Assembly: GCA_964450955.1 (NCBI GenBank)
Contig: CAYVFI010000022.1
Span: forward strand, 57,263 to 121,262
Direction: 5' to 3'
Source: CAYNWT01 sp964450955
GTDB lineage: Bacteria; Planctomycetota; Planctomycetia; Planctomycetales; Planctomycetaceae
DNA: 64,000 bases
The notes beneath the pieces are model-generated. The model worked only from the letters and a program-made list of their open reading frames with translations, ran no database searches and was not told the origin of the DNA. This document shows, in pieces, positions 1 through 8,414 of the stretch (the first letter of the stretch is position 1; every line of letters begins with the position of its first letter). Position numbers and translations under genes: made by a program.

Positions 1-85
1 TCGGACACGAAAACGGCGAAAGGCCTCTTCGAAGGCCATTGTACGTCGGCGTAAGTCACGACGTTATGGTGCTTTGAAAGTCTGA
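1..85 (+). CDS. rplB: 50S ribosomal protein L2 (uL2), C-terminal end only
   Basis: The window opens inside a gene read from base 2; only the last 27 codons and a TGA at 83-85 are present. The encoded tail is Arg/Lys-rich (VRRRKSRRYGALKV), as expected for the basic C-terminus of uL2, and the gene sits directly before rpsS, the normal S10-operon order. The tail is slightly longer than the common bacterial ending. Identification rests on the tail and on position, because the conserved core lies outside the window. Confidence 0.8.
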   Translation, partial: RTRKRRKASSKAIVRRRKSRRYGALKV

Positions 86-98
86 TGGGTAAAGCGAT

Positions 99-368
99 AT
101 GAGTCGTTCACACAAAAAAGGTCCATACGTCGACGAGAAGCTTCTGATGAAGATTGAACGTCTAAACGAGTCGGGCCGAAAAGATCCAATCAAAACATGG
201 GCGCGGCGATCAACGATCTCACCAGAGTTCGTCGGTCATACTTTCCTCGTTCACAACGGTCGCGCACACATGAATGTGTACGTGACAGAGGAGATGGTCG
301 GTCACAAGCTTGGAGAGTTTTCTCCGACTCGGACCTTCCGCGGTCACGGAGCAAGGGGGAAGAAGTAA
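99..368 (+). CDS. rpsS: 30S ribosomal protein S19
   Basis: The 89-residue product has the standard uS19 length and begins MSRSHKKGPYVD, followed by the conserved IKTWARRSTI and GHKLGEFSPTRTF segments. It binds 16S rRNA in the head of the small subunit together with uS13, which is encoded later in the same cluster. It starts 13 nt after the uL2 stop and ends one nucleotide before the rplV start, so it is translated as part of the operon. Confidence 0.97.
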   Translation: MSRSHKKGPYVDEKLLMKIERLNESGRKDPIKTWARRSTISPEFVGHTFLVHNGRAHMNVYVTEEMVGHKLGEFSPTRTFRGHGARGKK

Positions 369-369
369 T

Positions 370-714
370 ATGGCTCTTGTTCGTGCCAAACACCGTCACG
401 CCAGAATTTCAGCGACAAAAGTCCGTCCTTTCGCTGATATGATTCGAGGCATGGCAACAAGTGAAGCGTTGGACTCTCTTAAGTATGTGCCAAACCGCGG
501 TGCTCGAATGCTTGAGAAAGTCCTTAAAAGTGCTGTTGCCAATGCAGAGGATCGTGGCGCCCGGAACGTCGATCGCCTAAAGGTTGTCGAAGCTCGCGTT
601 GACGGCGGACCGATGTTCAAGCGAATTCAACCCCGTGCTCGAGGTATGGCTTTTGTCATCCGTCGCCGCATGTCACACATTCACGTCGCGGTAGACGCGC
701 CGGAACTTACCTAG
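370..714 (+). CDS. rplV: 50S ribosomal protein L22
   Basis: The 114-residue uL22 lines the peptide exit tunnel with uL4. The ATG at 370, just after the rpsS stop, gives the expected start MALVRAKHRHARIS; the reading frame is open further upstream inside rpsS, but that extension is not conserved. The C-terminal beta-hairpin region (PMFKRIQPRARGMAFVI, then the MSHIHVAV end) is intact. Length and order match other bacteria. Confidence 0.96.
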   Translation: MALVRAKHRHARISATKVRPFADMIRGMATSEALDSLKYVPNRGARMLEKVLKSAVANAEDRGARNVDRLKVVEARVDGGPMFKRIQPRARGMAFVIRRRMSHIHVAVDAPELT

Positions 715-734
715 AGAAACGAAGGCTGTTCAGC

Positions 735-1436
735 ATGGGACAGAAGGTTCGTCCAACCGGTTTTCGCGTCGGCGTCATGGAGACATGGCGCAGTCGCTGG
801 TATGCATCAAAAAAAGAGTTCGGTGACCTTCTGGTAGAAGATCACAAAATCCGAAAGTATATCTCGGAAAAATATCAGTTTGCTGAGATTCCTCGAGTAG
901 AAATTGAGCGAACACGAGACCAGGTTGTCGTGCATCTTCACACTGCACGGCCGGGTGTCATCATTGGTCGTAAAGGTCAGGAAGTGGATCGCCTGAAGGG
1001 TGATCTGGAAACTCTGACTGGCCGGCGGATGGACCTGAAAATTGTAGAGGTTGGCAACGCGAACCGCAGTGCCTCGTTGGTCGCCCAACGAATGGCTCAG
1101 CAGTTAAGTCGTCGATCCAGTTTTCGTCGTGCGGTGAAGCGTACGATGGATGAAGTCATGGATGCCGGCGTAAACGGTATCAAAATTGAACTTTCAGGGC
1201 GTCTTGGCGGTGCCGAGATGTCGCGTAAAGAAAAAGCCAGCCGCGGTTCAATCCCGCTGTCGACCCTTCGACGTCATATTGATTACGGCTTCTGCGAAGC
1301 TAAGACGGCACAGGGGATCATCGGCGTCAAAGTGTGGATTGATCTGGGCGATTATGCAGACGAGGTAACTGGCGATGGCTCTGATGCCAAAGCGGGTCAA
1401 GCACCGAAAGGTCCAAAGAAGACGTATAAGAGGTAA
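735..1436 (+). CDS. rpsC: 30S ribosomal protein S3
   Basis: The 233-residue uS3 forms the mRNA entry channel. Its N-terminal KH domain carries the GxxG loop GRKG at residues 78-81, and the C-terminal half contains the conserved GRLGGAEMSRKE segment. A Lys-rich tail (after about residue 205) extends past the core, and its last 53 nt are also used, in another frame, as the start of rplP. It begins 20 nt after rplV. Confidence 0.97.
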   Translation: MGQKVRPTGFRVGVMETWRSRWYASKKEFGDLLVEDHKIRKYISEKYQFAEIPRVEIERTRDQVVVHLHTARPGVIIGRKGQEVDRLKGDLETLTGRRMDLKIVEVGNANRSASLVAQRMAQQLSRRSSFRRAVKRTMDEVMDAGVNGIKIELSGRLGGAEMSRKEKASRGSIPLSTLRRHIDYGFCEAKTAQGIIGVKVWIDLGDYADEVTGDGSDAKAGQAPKGPKKTYKR

Positions 1437-1797
1437 CGCCGCTCGCGGCAATACCGTCGTCTTTGGAGACTGGGGCTTGCAATCACTTGAACCGGGCCAC
1501 GTATCGGCAGCCACTATCGAGGCTTGCCGTATCGCGGCAACGCAATACGTGCGCGGTGAAGGTAAAGTTTACATCCGAATTTTTCCACAGAAGCCTGTTA
1601 CTCAACGGCCGCTGGAAACTCGAATGGGTAAGGGTAAGGGAGAGCCAGACCACTGGGTCGCGGTTGTCAAACCCGGAACCATTTTGTTCGAGTTGTCAGG
1701 GGTTGGTCGAGATGCTGCACGTGATTGTTTCAATCGTGTGGCCCATAAGCTTCCTGTGCGGGTTCGATTAGTGGGACGTCGTCCTCGACTAGGTTAG
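1384..1797 (+). CDS. rplP: 50S ribosomal protein L16
   Basis: The 137-residue uL16 sits near the A and P sites of the large subunit. I place the start at ATG 1384 (MPKRVKHRKVQR), which matches the family N-terminus; a start three codons earlier is possible but gives no conserved residues. The start lies inside rpsC, so the two genes overlap by 53 nt in different frames. The conserved RMGKGKGEPDHW loop is present. Confidence 0.95.
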   Translation: MPKRVKHRKVQRRRIRGNAARGNTVVFGDWGLQSLEPGHVSAATIEACRIAATQYVRGEGKVYIRIFPQKPVTQRPLETRMGKGKGEPDHWVAVVKPGTILFELSGVGRDAARDCFNRVAHKLPVRVRLVGRRPRLG

Positions 1798-1818
1798 TCG
1801 AAGAGCGTGGAGATAAAG

Positions 1819-2034
1819 ATGAAGGCGTCAGAGCTTCGTGAAATGAGCGACGACCAGTTAGAGCACGAACTGCGTGAAACGCAGAAGAGTCTCTTTCGTT
1901 TACGGTTTCAGGCTGCGACAGAACGTTTGGATGCCCCCAGCAACCTGCAGGCACTTCGCAGGACTGTGGCACGAATAAATACGATTCAGCGAGAGCGTGA
2001 GATGGCTGTCTCTAGTGAAGCGACGGGAAGTTAA
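1819..2034 (+). CDS. rpmC: 50S ribosomal protein L29
   Basis: The 71-residue uL29 is a two-helix protein near the exit tunnel that helps bind SRP and trigger factor. The start is ATG 1819 (MKASELREMSDDQL), preceded by GGAG about 9 nt upstream; a GTG four codons earlier (1807) would absorb the ribosome binding site and is less likely. The conserved RFQAATERLDAPSNL region is seen. It ends 3 nt before rpsQ. Confidence 0.95.
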   Translation: MKASELREMSDDQLEHELRETQKSLFRLRFQAATERLDAPSNLQALRRTVARINTIQREREMAVSSEATGS

Positions 2035-2037
2035 ACG

Positions 2038-2280
2038 ATGAAGAAAGTTCTGGTCGGCACGGTCAAAAGCAACAAGATGGACAAGTCGTTGCGTGTGGAA
2101 ATCGAACGTAAGTTCGCCCATCCGCGATACGGCAAGATCGTTCGAGCTCGAACCGTCTGTCACGCACACGATGAGGAGAACGTTGCCAAAGAGGGTGATG
2201 TTGTCGAAATCGTAGAATGTCGGCCACGGTCGAAGATGAAACGGTGGGAACTGGTTAAGGTTATCTCGTCGGTTGAGTAA
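2038..2280 (+). CDS. rpsQ: 30S ribosomal protein S17
   Basis: The 80-residue uS17 has the OB-fold signature: an N-terminal VGTVKSNKMDKSLRV strand pair, then FAHPRYGKIV and GDVVEIVECRPRSKMKRW. It is a primary binder of the 16S rRNA 5' domain. The length is normal for a bacterial protein, and the gene is closely packed after rpmC. Confidence 0.97.
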   Translation: MKKVLVGTVKSNKMDKSLRVEIERKFAHPRYGKIVRARTVCHAHDEENVAKEGDVVEIVECRPRSKMKRWELVKVISSVE

Positions 2281-2318
2281 AACAGTGCCGATCGTGTTTC
2301 GGCAAGTGGAATAGTCCA

Positions 2319-2687
2319 ATGATTCAAATGCAAACACTGCTGGATGTAGCAGACAACTCGGGAGCGAAAGTTGTCCGCTGCATTAAGGTTCTCGGTGGCA
2401 GTAAGCGGCGGTTTGCCACTATCGGCGACGTTATTGTGGTCAGCGTTCAAAAAGCGATTCCCGGCAGTGCTGTGAAGACAGGCACGGTTGTCCGCGGCGT
2501 GATTGTGCGTTGCCGAAAGCAAACGCGTCGGGATGACGGTAGCTACGTCCGATTCGATCGGAACGCGATCGTTTTGCTGGACGCTGATAACAACCCACGT
2601 GGTACTCGAATTTTCGGGGCTGTGGCAAGGGAACTACGTACGCGTAAGTTCATGAAGATTGTCAGTCTCGCCAGCGAAGTGGTCTGA
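2319..2687 (+). CDS. rplN: 50S ribosomal protein L14
   Basis: The 122-residue uL14 begins MIQMQTLLDVADNSGA and ends with KFMKIVSLASEVV, both standard. It contacts uL19 and the 30S subunit at an intersubunit bridge. The striking point is downstream: only 15 nt separate its stop from the rplE start, leaving no room for rplX (uL24), which normally lies here. Confidence 0.97.
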   Translation: MIQMQTLLDVADNSGAKVVRCIKVLGGSKRRFATIGDVIVVSVQKAIPGSAVKTGTVVRGVIVRCRKQTRRDDGSYVRFDRNAIVLLDADNNPRGTRIFGAVARELRTRKFMKIVSLASEVV

Positions 2688-2702
2688 CACAAAGGTACAA
2701 CA

Positions 2703-3257
2703 ATGACAACTATGACTGTCAGGCTGAAAGAGGAATACAACGAGAAGGTTCTCCCTGCACTGAAGACTCAGTTAGGGCAGGAGAACATCCACGCAATTCC
2801 TAAGCTGCAGAAGATCGTTATCAGCATGGGCCTGGGTGCCGCTGTTGGCGAACGGAAGCGGCTTGAGGAAGCTGTGGCTTCGTTAACGCTTCTGTCTGGT
2901 CAAAAAGCTCAGGTCACTAAGGCCCGAAAATCCGTCTCTGGTTTCAAGTTGCGTGAAGGCATGGAAATCGGTTGCATGGTCACATTGCGTGGCAAGCGGA
3001 TGTACGAGTTCCTCGATCGCTTGATTGCTATTGTCCTGCCACGAGTTCGCGACTTCCGCGGTCTGAACCCGAAGGCGTTTGACGGTCGTGGAAACTATAC
3101 CTTCGGTTTGAACGAACTGTTGGTATTCCCAGAGATCAACCCTGACAAGGTTCACTATCCGCAAGGTATGAACATCACGATTGTCAGCACCGCACGAACC
3201 AATGACGAAGGTCGAATGCTTCTGAAAGAGTTCGGCTTCCCATTCAAAGCCGAATAG
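2703..3257 (+). CDS. rplE: 50S ribosomal protein L5
   Basis: The 184-residue uL5 binds 5S rRNA in the central protuberance. Conserved segments include KIVISMGLGAAVGERK, the GQKAQVTKARKSVSGFKLRE loop and DFRGLNPKAFDGRGNYTFG. The start may be ATG 2703 or ATG 2712 three codons later; the former is used here. It directly follows rplN with no rplX between them. Confidence 0.96.
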   Translation: MTTMTVRLKEEYNEKVLPALKTQLGQENIHAIPKLQKIVISMGLGAAVGERKRLEEAVASLTLLSGQKAQVTKARKSVSGFKLREGMEIGCMVTLRGKRMYEFLDRLIAIVLPRVRDFRGLNPKAFDGRGNYTFGLNELLVFPEINPDKVHYPQGMNITIVSTARTNDEGRMLLKEFGFPFKAE

Positions 3258-3277
3258 ATAGCGAAGCTGGAGCAAAC

Positions 3278-3463
3278 ATGGCCAGTAAGGCAAAAGTAGA
3301 AAAATCAAAGCGTAAGCCTAAGTTCAGCACTCGAATTGAACGCCGATGCAAGCTTTGCGGTCGCCCGCGAGCTGTTTATCGAAAGTTCAAGGTCTGCCGA
3401 ATCTGCTTCCGGGATATGTGCCTGGACGGATTAGTGCCTGGTGCCCGTAAGGCTAGTTGGTAG
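3278..3463 (+). CDS. rpsN: 30S ribosomal protein S14, zinc-binding type
   Basis: The 61-residue uS14 is of the short, zinc-binding (type Z) form, with four cysteines at residues 24, 27, 40 and 43 (CKLC and CRIC) and the typical C-terminus LVPGARKASW. It assembles in the head of the small subunit. The N-terminal 12 residues are unusually Lys-rich. It starts 20 nt after rplE. Confidence 0.96.
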   Translation: MASKAKVEKSKRKPKFSTRIERRCKLCGRPRAVYRKFKVCRICFRDMCLDGLVPGARKASW

Positions 3464-3475
3464 GAAGACAGCACC

Positions 3476-3871
3476 ATGATGACAGATCCGATAGCGGACA
3501 TGCTGACACGAATTCGAAACGCTCTTCAAATTGAGCGTCTGGAAGTCGTGCTACCCAGTTCAAAGATCAAGGTTGGTATCGCCGAAGCTTTGCAGCGCGA
3601 AGGGTACATCTGGGACTTTGAAGTAATCGAAGCAGCTCCCCAAAACCAACTGAAAATCAATTTGAAGTATGGCGGTCGCGGAGAAGCGGTGATTCAGGAG
3701 ATTAAGCGAGTCAGTAAACCTGGTTGCCGAGTCTTCACCAGCGTGGCCGACATGAGCGACGTTATTCAGGGAATGGGGATTAATATCCTGTCGACCTCAA
3801 AAGGAATCCTGAGTAACCGCGAAGCCCGAAAAGAGGGTGTTGGCGGCGAGGTTTTGTGCAGAATTGTCTGA
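3476..3871 (+). CDS. rpsH: 30S ribosomal protein S8
   Basis: The 131-residue uS8 begins with the conserved DPIADMLTRIRNA and ends with GVGGEVLCRIV. It binds helix 21 of 16S rRNA, and in E. coli it also represses spc-operon translation; whether that control exists here cannot be seen. Two consecutive ATG codons (3476, 3479) could serve as start. Confidence 0.97.
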   Translation: MMTDPIADMLTRIRNALQIERLEVVLPSSKIKVGIAEALQREGYIWDFEVIEAAPQNQLKINLKYGGRGEAVIQEIKRVSKPGCRVFTSVADMSDVIQGMGINILSTSKGILSNREARKEGVGGEVLCRIV

Positions 3872-3899
3872 GCATTGAGCTCAGTTTGGGAAAATAAAG

Positions 3900-4442
3900 A
3901 TGTCTCGTATTGGTAAAAAACCAGTTGCCATCCCTGACAAGGTCGAAGTCAAAGTCGACAAGGGAACGGTATCGGTCAAAGGCCCGAAAGGCGACTTGAG
4001 TTTCACCTTTCATCCGAACATGTCGGTTGATGTTGATGGTGGAGAAGTTGTTGTCTCGCGTGCGGACGATTCACGTCAAAACCGCGCGCTGCATGGGCTG
4101 ACTCGAAGCCTGATCAATAACATGGTCACCGGTGTTACTACTCCATTCGAGAAGAAGCTGGAAATTGTTGGCGTTGGCTACAACGCCAAGCTGAACGGAA
4201 ACAAGCTGGCACTTCAGGTTGGCTATGCCAACACGGTCGAATTGACCGTTCCTGACGGAGTGACCTGCGAGGTTCCTGACGCGACGCACATTACTGTGCA
4301 AAGTCCGGACAAGCAGGCGTGCGGTGAATTTGCCGCGGTCATCCGAAAAGTCCGCAAGCCTGAGCCTTACAAAGGCAAGGGAATTCGATACTCAGATGAA
4401 TACGTGCGTCGCAAGGCTGGTAAAGCCTTCGGTGCCAAGTAA
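3900..4442 (+). CDS. rplF: 50S ribosomal protein L6
   Basis: The 180-residue uL6 contains two tandem related domains, each with the repeated GPKGDL / GVGYNAKL-type strands, and ends with the conserved KPEPYKGKGIRYSDEYVRRK segment. It lies near the sarcin-ricin loop where elongation factors bind. It begins MSRIGKKPVAIP, the family start, 28 nt after rpsH. Confidence 0.97.
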   Translation: MSRIGKKPVAIPDKVEVKVDKGTVSVKGPKGDLSFTFHPNMSVDVDGGEVVVSRADDSRQNRALHGLTRSLINNMVTGVTTPFEKKLEIVGVGYNAKLNGNKLALQVGYANTVELTVPDGVTCEVPDATHITVQSPDKQACGEFAAVIRKVRKPEPYKGKGIRYSDEYVRRKAGKAFGAK

Positions 4443-4462
4443 ATATTTGGACTGGCGAAGTT

Positions 4463-4834
4463 ATGTCCGTTGCAAAACGTATAGCGAAACAGAAGAAACG
4501 TCGTGGCTTCCGAATCGGAAACCGCGTTCGGCGAGACGCGCATGGGCGTATGCGTCTCTCAGTTTTCCGAAGCAATAAGCACATGTACGCTCAAGTGATC
4601 GACGACACGACTGGTCAAACAATCGTGGCGGCCAGCACGGTAGAGAAATCGCTTGGCGGAGCTGGTAAAGCTGGTGGTAACAAGGAGGCTGCGGCAAAAG
4701 TCGGAGCAGAAGTTGCTAAGCGAGCAGTAGACAAAGGTGTTACTGAGGTCGTTTTCGATCGCGGTCGATCCAGCTATCATGGCCGAATCGCAGCACTGGC
4801 TGACGCAGCCAGAGAAGCGGGATTGAAGTTCTAA
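4463..4834 (+). CDS. rplR: 50S ribosomal protein L18
   Basis: The 123-residue uL18 binds 5S rRNA with uL5. The basic N-terminus (residues 1-30), the RLSVFRSNKHMYAQVIDD segment and the terminal FDRGRSSYHGRIAALADAARE motif are all conserved. The length is normal. It starts 20 nt after rplF and is followed by rpsE after a 42-nt gap. Confidence 0.97.
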   Translation: MSVAKRIAKQKKRRGFRIGNRVRRDAHGRMRLSVFRSNKHMYAQVIDDTTGQTIVAASTVEKSLGGAGKAGGNKEAAAKVGAEVAKRAVDKGVTEVVFDRGRSSYHGRIAALADAAREAGLKF

Positions 4835-4876
4835 GGTACAGCAAGTCGCCGCGGCGACTGAATCGGAGTACGCAGA

Positions 4877-5359
4877 GTGTCAACAGGCGAACAACAAAGA
4901 GACAGTGGCGAACAGGTCGTTCAAATTCGCCGTTGTGCTTGTGTGGTCAAAGGTGGCCGTCGTTTTAGTTTCACAGCCATGGTCGTCACGGGCGATCGTA
5001 ACGGGCGTGTAGGCTGGGGCTACGGCAAAGCAACGGAAGTTCCTGTTGCTGTGGAGAAGGCGACTAAAGTTGCGAATCGTAGCCTAGTCAAGATCCCACT
5101 TGTCGACGGAACGATCCCGCACCAGGTCCAAGGCCGCTTCCGAGCATCTCGGGTCCTGCTGCTGCCGGCTCGACCCGGTACTGGTATCATCGCTGGCGGT
5201 GCAGTGCGAGCTGTTGTCGAATCGGCTGGTATCACCGACATTCTGACAAAGAGCTTCGGTTCCAATAACCCGATGAATCTCGTCAAAGCTGTGTTCGAAG
5301 GTCTTCAACGGCTACGGACAAAAGAAGAGGTCCAGCACCTCAGAGGAGTGGAGCTCTAA
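4877..5359 (+). CDS. rpsE: 30S ribosomal protein S5
   Basis: The 160-residue uS5 starts at GTG 4877. Its N-terminal dsRNA-binding-like domain has RRFSFTAMVVTGDRNGRVG and the C-terminal domain has PGTGIIAGGAVRAVVE. It contributes to decoding accuracy and mRNA unwinding. Its last base overlaps the rplO start (TAATG), so there is no rpmD between them. Confidence 0.97.
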   Translation: MSTGEQQRDSGEQVVQIRRCACVVKGGRRFSFTAMVVTGDRNGRVGWGYGKATEVPVAVEKATKVANRSLVKIPLVDGTIPHQVQGRFRASRVLLLPARPGTGIIAGGAVRAVVESAGITDILTKSFGSNNPMNLVKAVFEGLQRLRTKEEVQHLRGVEL

Positions 5360-5811
5360 TGATTATTGATGATGTCCATCGCGGCATAAAAAAGAATAAA
5401 AAGCGAAAACGAATTGGCCGTGGTCCAGGTTCTGGACACGGCAAGACGTCTGGGCGTGGTCACAAAGGCTACTTCAGTCGCTCAGGTTCGTCGCGTCGAG
5501 TTGGTTTCGAAGGTGGGCAGATGCCAATCTTCCGAATCATCGCAAAGCGTGGCTTCAATAACCGGGCATTCGCCCCCAAGGTTGCAATTGTCAATATTGC
5601 CCAACTTGAAGCCGTTTTCGATGCCGGAGCTGATGTCTCTGTAGCAACCTTGAAAGAGAAAGGCCTGATCTCAGGGCGTTTCGATCTTGTGAAGATTCTC
5701 GGTAACGGCGATCTTTCCAAGAAGCTCACAGTTGCGGCTCACAAGTTTTCAGCGAGTGCCGAGCAAAAGATTGCGGCGGCAGGTGGATCAGTTCAAAGGA
5801 TCATGGCCTAG
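5359..5811 (+). CDS. rplO: 50S ribosomal protein L15
   Basis: The 150-residue uL15 has the Gly/Lys/Arg-rich N-terminal extension (RIGRGPGSGHGKTSGRGHKG) that threads into 23S rRNA, followed by GFEGGQMPIFRI. Its ATG overlaps the rpsE TAA by one base, implying translational coupling. In many bacteria rpmD (uL30) separates these two genes; here the slot does not exist. Confidence 0.97.
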   Translation: MIIDDVHRGIKKNKKRKRIGRGPGSGHGKTSGRGHKGYFSRSGSSRRVGFEGGQMPIFRIIAKRGFNNRAFAPKVAIVNIAQLEAVFDAGADVSVATLKEKGLISGRFDLVKILGNGDLSKKLTVAAHKFSASAEQKIAAAGGSVQRIMA

Positions 5812-5906
5812 CCCGGCGCGTAGTGACGCAGTTTGTGGCGAAACGGAATTCAAGCGCACATCGCGCGGCCTCAGTTGCAGCCCGGCTCGGGTGATTGGAA
5901 CCAGTC

Positions 5907-7253
5907 ATGCTCTCCAAGTTCATCACGATCTTCAAAATCCCTGAGTTGCGGCAGAAAATCCTGCTAACTCTTGGATTGCTGGCCGTATATCGGATGGGAT
6001 TCGCGATTCCACTGCCGTTCATCGACCAAAACGAGATGACGAAGGCTTTAAACGACGCCTCCACCGAGGGTGGCATGGGATCGTTGCTTGCGACGATTCA
6101 GTTGTTTTCAGCGTCTAACTTCGGTTCGATTTTTGGTTTGGGCATCATGCCCTACATCACCGCTTCGATTATCTTCCAGCTGCTTGGAACCGTATACCCT
6201 CCACTGGAAGCGCTGCAGAAAGAAGGCGAGGCGGGTCGACGGAAGATCAATGAATATACCCGCTGGGCGACAGTCATCATTTGCCTGTTTCAAAGTTGGT
6301 TCTTCATCAGCAACATCGGTGGAATGCTGGGCCCGGGTATTGTGCTCGCGGATTACCAGGGGTTTTACTGGAAGTTGGTGAGCACCATCACCATGACGGC
6401 TGGAACTGTTCTTTTAATGTGGGTTGGCGAGCAGATTGATGCTTACGGTATCGGCAACGGTATCAGCTTGCTCATTATGGCCGGTATTCTGGCCCGGATG
6501 CCAAGTGCATTGGTCAGCCTGGTCAGACCTGCGTTGACTGACGGTATTGGTATCGGCCAGGAAGCAGGTATCGAGAAGTTGCTTGTTCTGGCCGCTTTGT
6601 TTGTGGGAGTTGTCGTTTGGGTAATTGCAATTACCCAGGGGCAGCGTCGAATTCCGATTCAGAGCGCCAAGCATGTTCGCGGTAGGAAAGTCATGGGCGG
6701 GCAACGTCAGCACATGCCTCTTAAGGTGAACCAGGCTGGAGTCATGCCAATTATCTTCGCATCCAGCCTCCTGATCTTCCCCAACTTTATCTTCACGCAG
6801 CTGGACCGCATCTGGCCCGACGTTCCATTCTTCAATGGGTTGGCGACAGCGTTTTCACCCGGTAGCGGGTTCGTTTACAACCTCTGCTATGTGGTTTTGA
6901 TTTACTTCTTCTGTTATTTCTGGACCGCAATCACCTTCAATCCGAAGGACATGGCGGACAATTTGAAAGATTACGGAAGCTTTATCCCCGGGTACCGACC
7001 GGGTGGCCGAACAGCGCAATACCTGGAACAGATTATGGTGCGGATCACCTATGTTGGTGCTGCGTTCCTTGCCTTAGTGGCGATCATACCGACGTTAATC
7101 TCCCGATACCTCGGGGTTGACTTCAACATCGCCAGCTTCTTTGGTGGTACAGGACTTCTGATCGTTGTCTCTGTCGGTCTGGATCTCGTCCAGAAAATTG
7201 ACAGCCATCTGGTCATGCGTAATTACTCCGGCATGCTGGAGGGAGACGCTTAG
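5907..7253 (+). CDS. secY: Preprotein translocase subunit SecY
   Basis: The 448-residue SecY is the ten-helix channel of the Sec translocon. The start ATG 5907 (MLSKFITIFKIPELR) matches the family; a TTG four codons upstream is less likely. Seen are the plug-region segment, GIMPYITASIIFQLLG, the cytoplasmic loop QRRIPIQSAKH and the C-terminal PGYRPGGRTAQYLE followed by the last helices. It lies 95 nt after rplO, the normal spc position, but adk, map and infA do not follow. Confidence 0.97.
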   Translation: MLSKFITIFKIPELRQKILLTLGLLAVYRMGFAIPLPFIDQNEMTKALNDASTEGGMGSLLATIQLFSASNFGSIFGLGIMPYITASIIFQLLGTVYPPLEALQKEGEAGRRKINEYTRWATVIICLFQSWFFISNIGGMLGPGIVLADYQGFYWKLVSTITMTAGTVLLMWVGEQIDAYGIGNGISLLIMAGILARMPSALVSLVRPALTDGIGIGQEAGIEKLLVLAALFVGVVVWVIAITQGQRRIPIQSAKHVRGRKVMGGQRQHMPLKVNQAGVMPIIFASSLLIFPNFIFTQLDRIWPDVPFFNGLATAFSPGSGFVYNLCYVVLIYFFCYFWTAITFNPKDMADNLKDYGSFIPGYRPGGRTAQYLEQIMVRITYVGAAFLALVAIIPTLISRYLGVDFNIASFFGGTGLLIVVSVGLDLVQKIDSHLVMRNYSGMLEGDA

Positions 7254-7394
7254 GCGACCACCACCGGCCAATCCGCTGTCATTGCGGAATTCGAACGAAA
7301 CTGGAGACGCGTAGGCTTGAGGGTAAGCCTTCGGGATGGCTACAATGGCCCGTTTCCTCTGATCCCGCGGGTACATTCCGCACAGGGAATAGTC

Positions 7395-7511
7395 ATGAAA
7401 GTCAGATCAAGCGTAAAGCGAATCTGCGAGCGATGCAAAATCGTCAGACGACGTGGTCGCATCTTCGTTATTTGTCCGGCAAACCCGCGACACAAGCAGA
7501 GGCAGGGATAG
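7395..7511 (+). CDS. rpmJ: 50S ribosomal protein L36
   Basis: The 38-residue bL36 is the zinc-ribbon form: MKVRSSVKRICERCKIVRRR, then VICPANPRHKQRQG, giving the Cys-Cys-Cys-His ligand set. The ATG at 7395 is chosen because the upstream open frame carries no conserved residues. It lies 141 nt after secY and 4 nt before rpsM. Confidence 0.96.
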   Translation: MKVRSSVKRICERCKIVRRRGRIFVICPANPRHKQRQG

Positions 7512-7515
7512 TAAC

Positions 7516-7905
7516 ATGCCGCGTATTTTTGGTGTCGACACGCCGAACAATAAACCAACGTACATCTCACTGACCTACCTCTACGGTATCGGTCGTGCGA
7601 CGTCTATTGAGATTTGCTTCGAACTGGGGCTAGACCCGCAGATGAAGGCCAGTGATCTGTCAGAAGATGACGTGGGCCGGATTACGAAGCACATCGAAAA
7701 CCACCCAACCATTTTGGTTGAAGGTGCGAAGCGACGTGAGATCCAAGGCAACATCACACGACTCCGTGACATCCAAAGTTACCGAGGCCTGCGACACCGT
7801 CGTGGACTGCCTGTCCGCGGCCAGCGTACTCGAACAAATGCCCGAACCCGCAAAGGTGCGAAGAAAACCGTTGCAGGGAAAAAGGGTGTCAAGGACATGC
7901 GCTAG
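7516..7905 (+). CDS. rpsM: 30S ribosomal protein S13
   Basis: The 129-residue uS13 starts at ATG 7516 (MPRIFGVDTPNNKP); the frame is open upstream inside rpmJ but without homology. The helix-two-turn-helix region (LYGIGRATSIEICFELGLD) and the terminal GLRHRRGLPVRGQRTRTNAR motif are typical. It forms intersubunit bridges and contacts the P-site tRNA. Confidence 0.96.
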   Translation: MPRIFGVDTPNNKPTYISLTYLYGIGRATSIEICFELGLDPQMKASDLSEDDVGRITKHIENHPTILVEGAKRREIQGNITRLRDIQSYRGLRHRRGLPVRGQRTRTNARTRKGAKKTVAGKKGVKDMR

Positions 7906-7950
7906 TCACCTGTTGACTGTGTGCTGAATCGTTAACGAGGCTAAACAACT

Positions 7951-8331
7951 GTGGCTAAATCAAAGAAGAGAAAAGTCCGTCGTAACGTCACCCGTGGCGT
8001 CGCCTACATCAAGGCAACGTTCAATAACACGATCGTGACCATGACAGACACCAATGGCGATGTGCTGTGCTGGGCGACTGCAGGAACCGTCGGGTTCAAA
8101 GGCAGCCGAAAAAGCACACCTTTCGCAGCGCAACGTGCTGCTGAGACGGTTGCAGAACGAGCGTCAAAGTTTGGCGTTAAGGAAATCGAAGTGAAGGTCA
8201 AAGGCCCCGGTTCGGGCCGTGAGAGTGCCATCACTGGTCTTCAATCATCTGGTATCACTGTCAGAACAATCGAAGACACAACTCCGTTGCCGCACAACGG
8301 TTGCCGACCACCGAAGAAGCGTCGCGTCTGA
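7951..8331 (+). CDS. rpsK: 30S ribosomal protein S11
   Basis: The 126-residue uS11 starts at GTG 7951 and has the hallmark segments AYIKATFNNTIVTMTD, GFKGSRKSTPFAAQ and the C-terminus PLPHNGCRPPKKRRV. It lines the platform near the mRNA exit. In most bacteria rpsD follows; here the next gene is rpoA, so uS4 must be encoded elsewhere. Confidence 0.97.
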   Translation: MAKSKKRKVRRNVTRGVAYIKATFNNTIVTMTDTNGDVLCWATAGTVGFKGSRKSTPFAAQRAAETVAERASKFGVKEIEVKVKGPGSGRESAITGLQSSGITVRTIEDTTPLPHNGCRPPKKRRV

Positions 8332-8414
8332 TCGCACCCTGAAGTGCGTAACCTGTCTTCTGGTCAGATTACTTATTCGCCCTGTCGGGCATTTGGATTT
8401 CGGAGCAAACCTCA

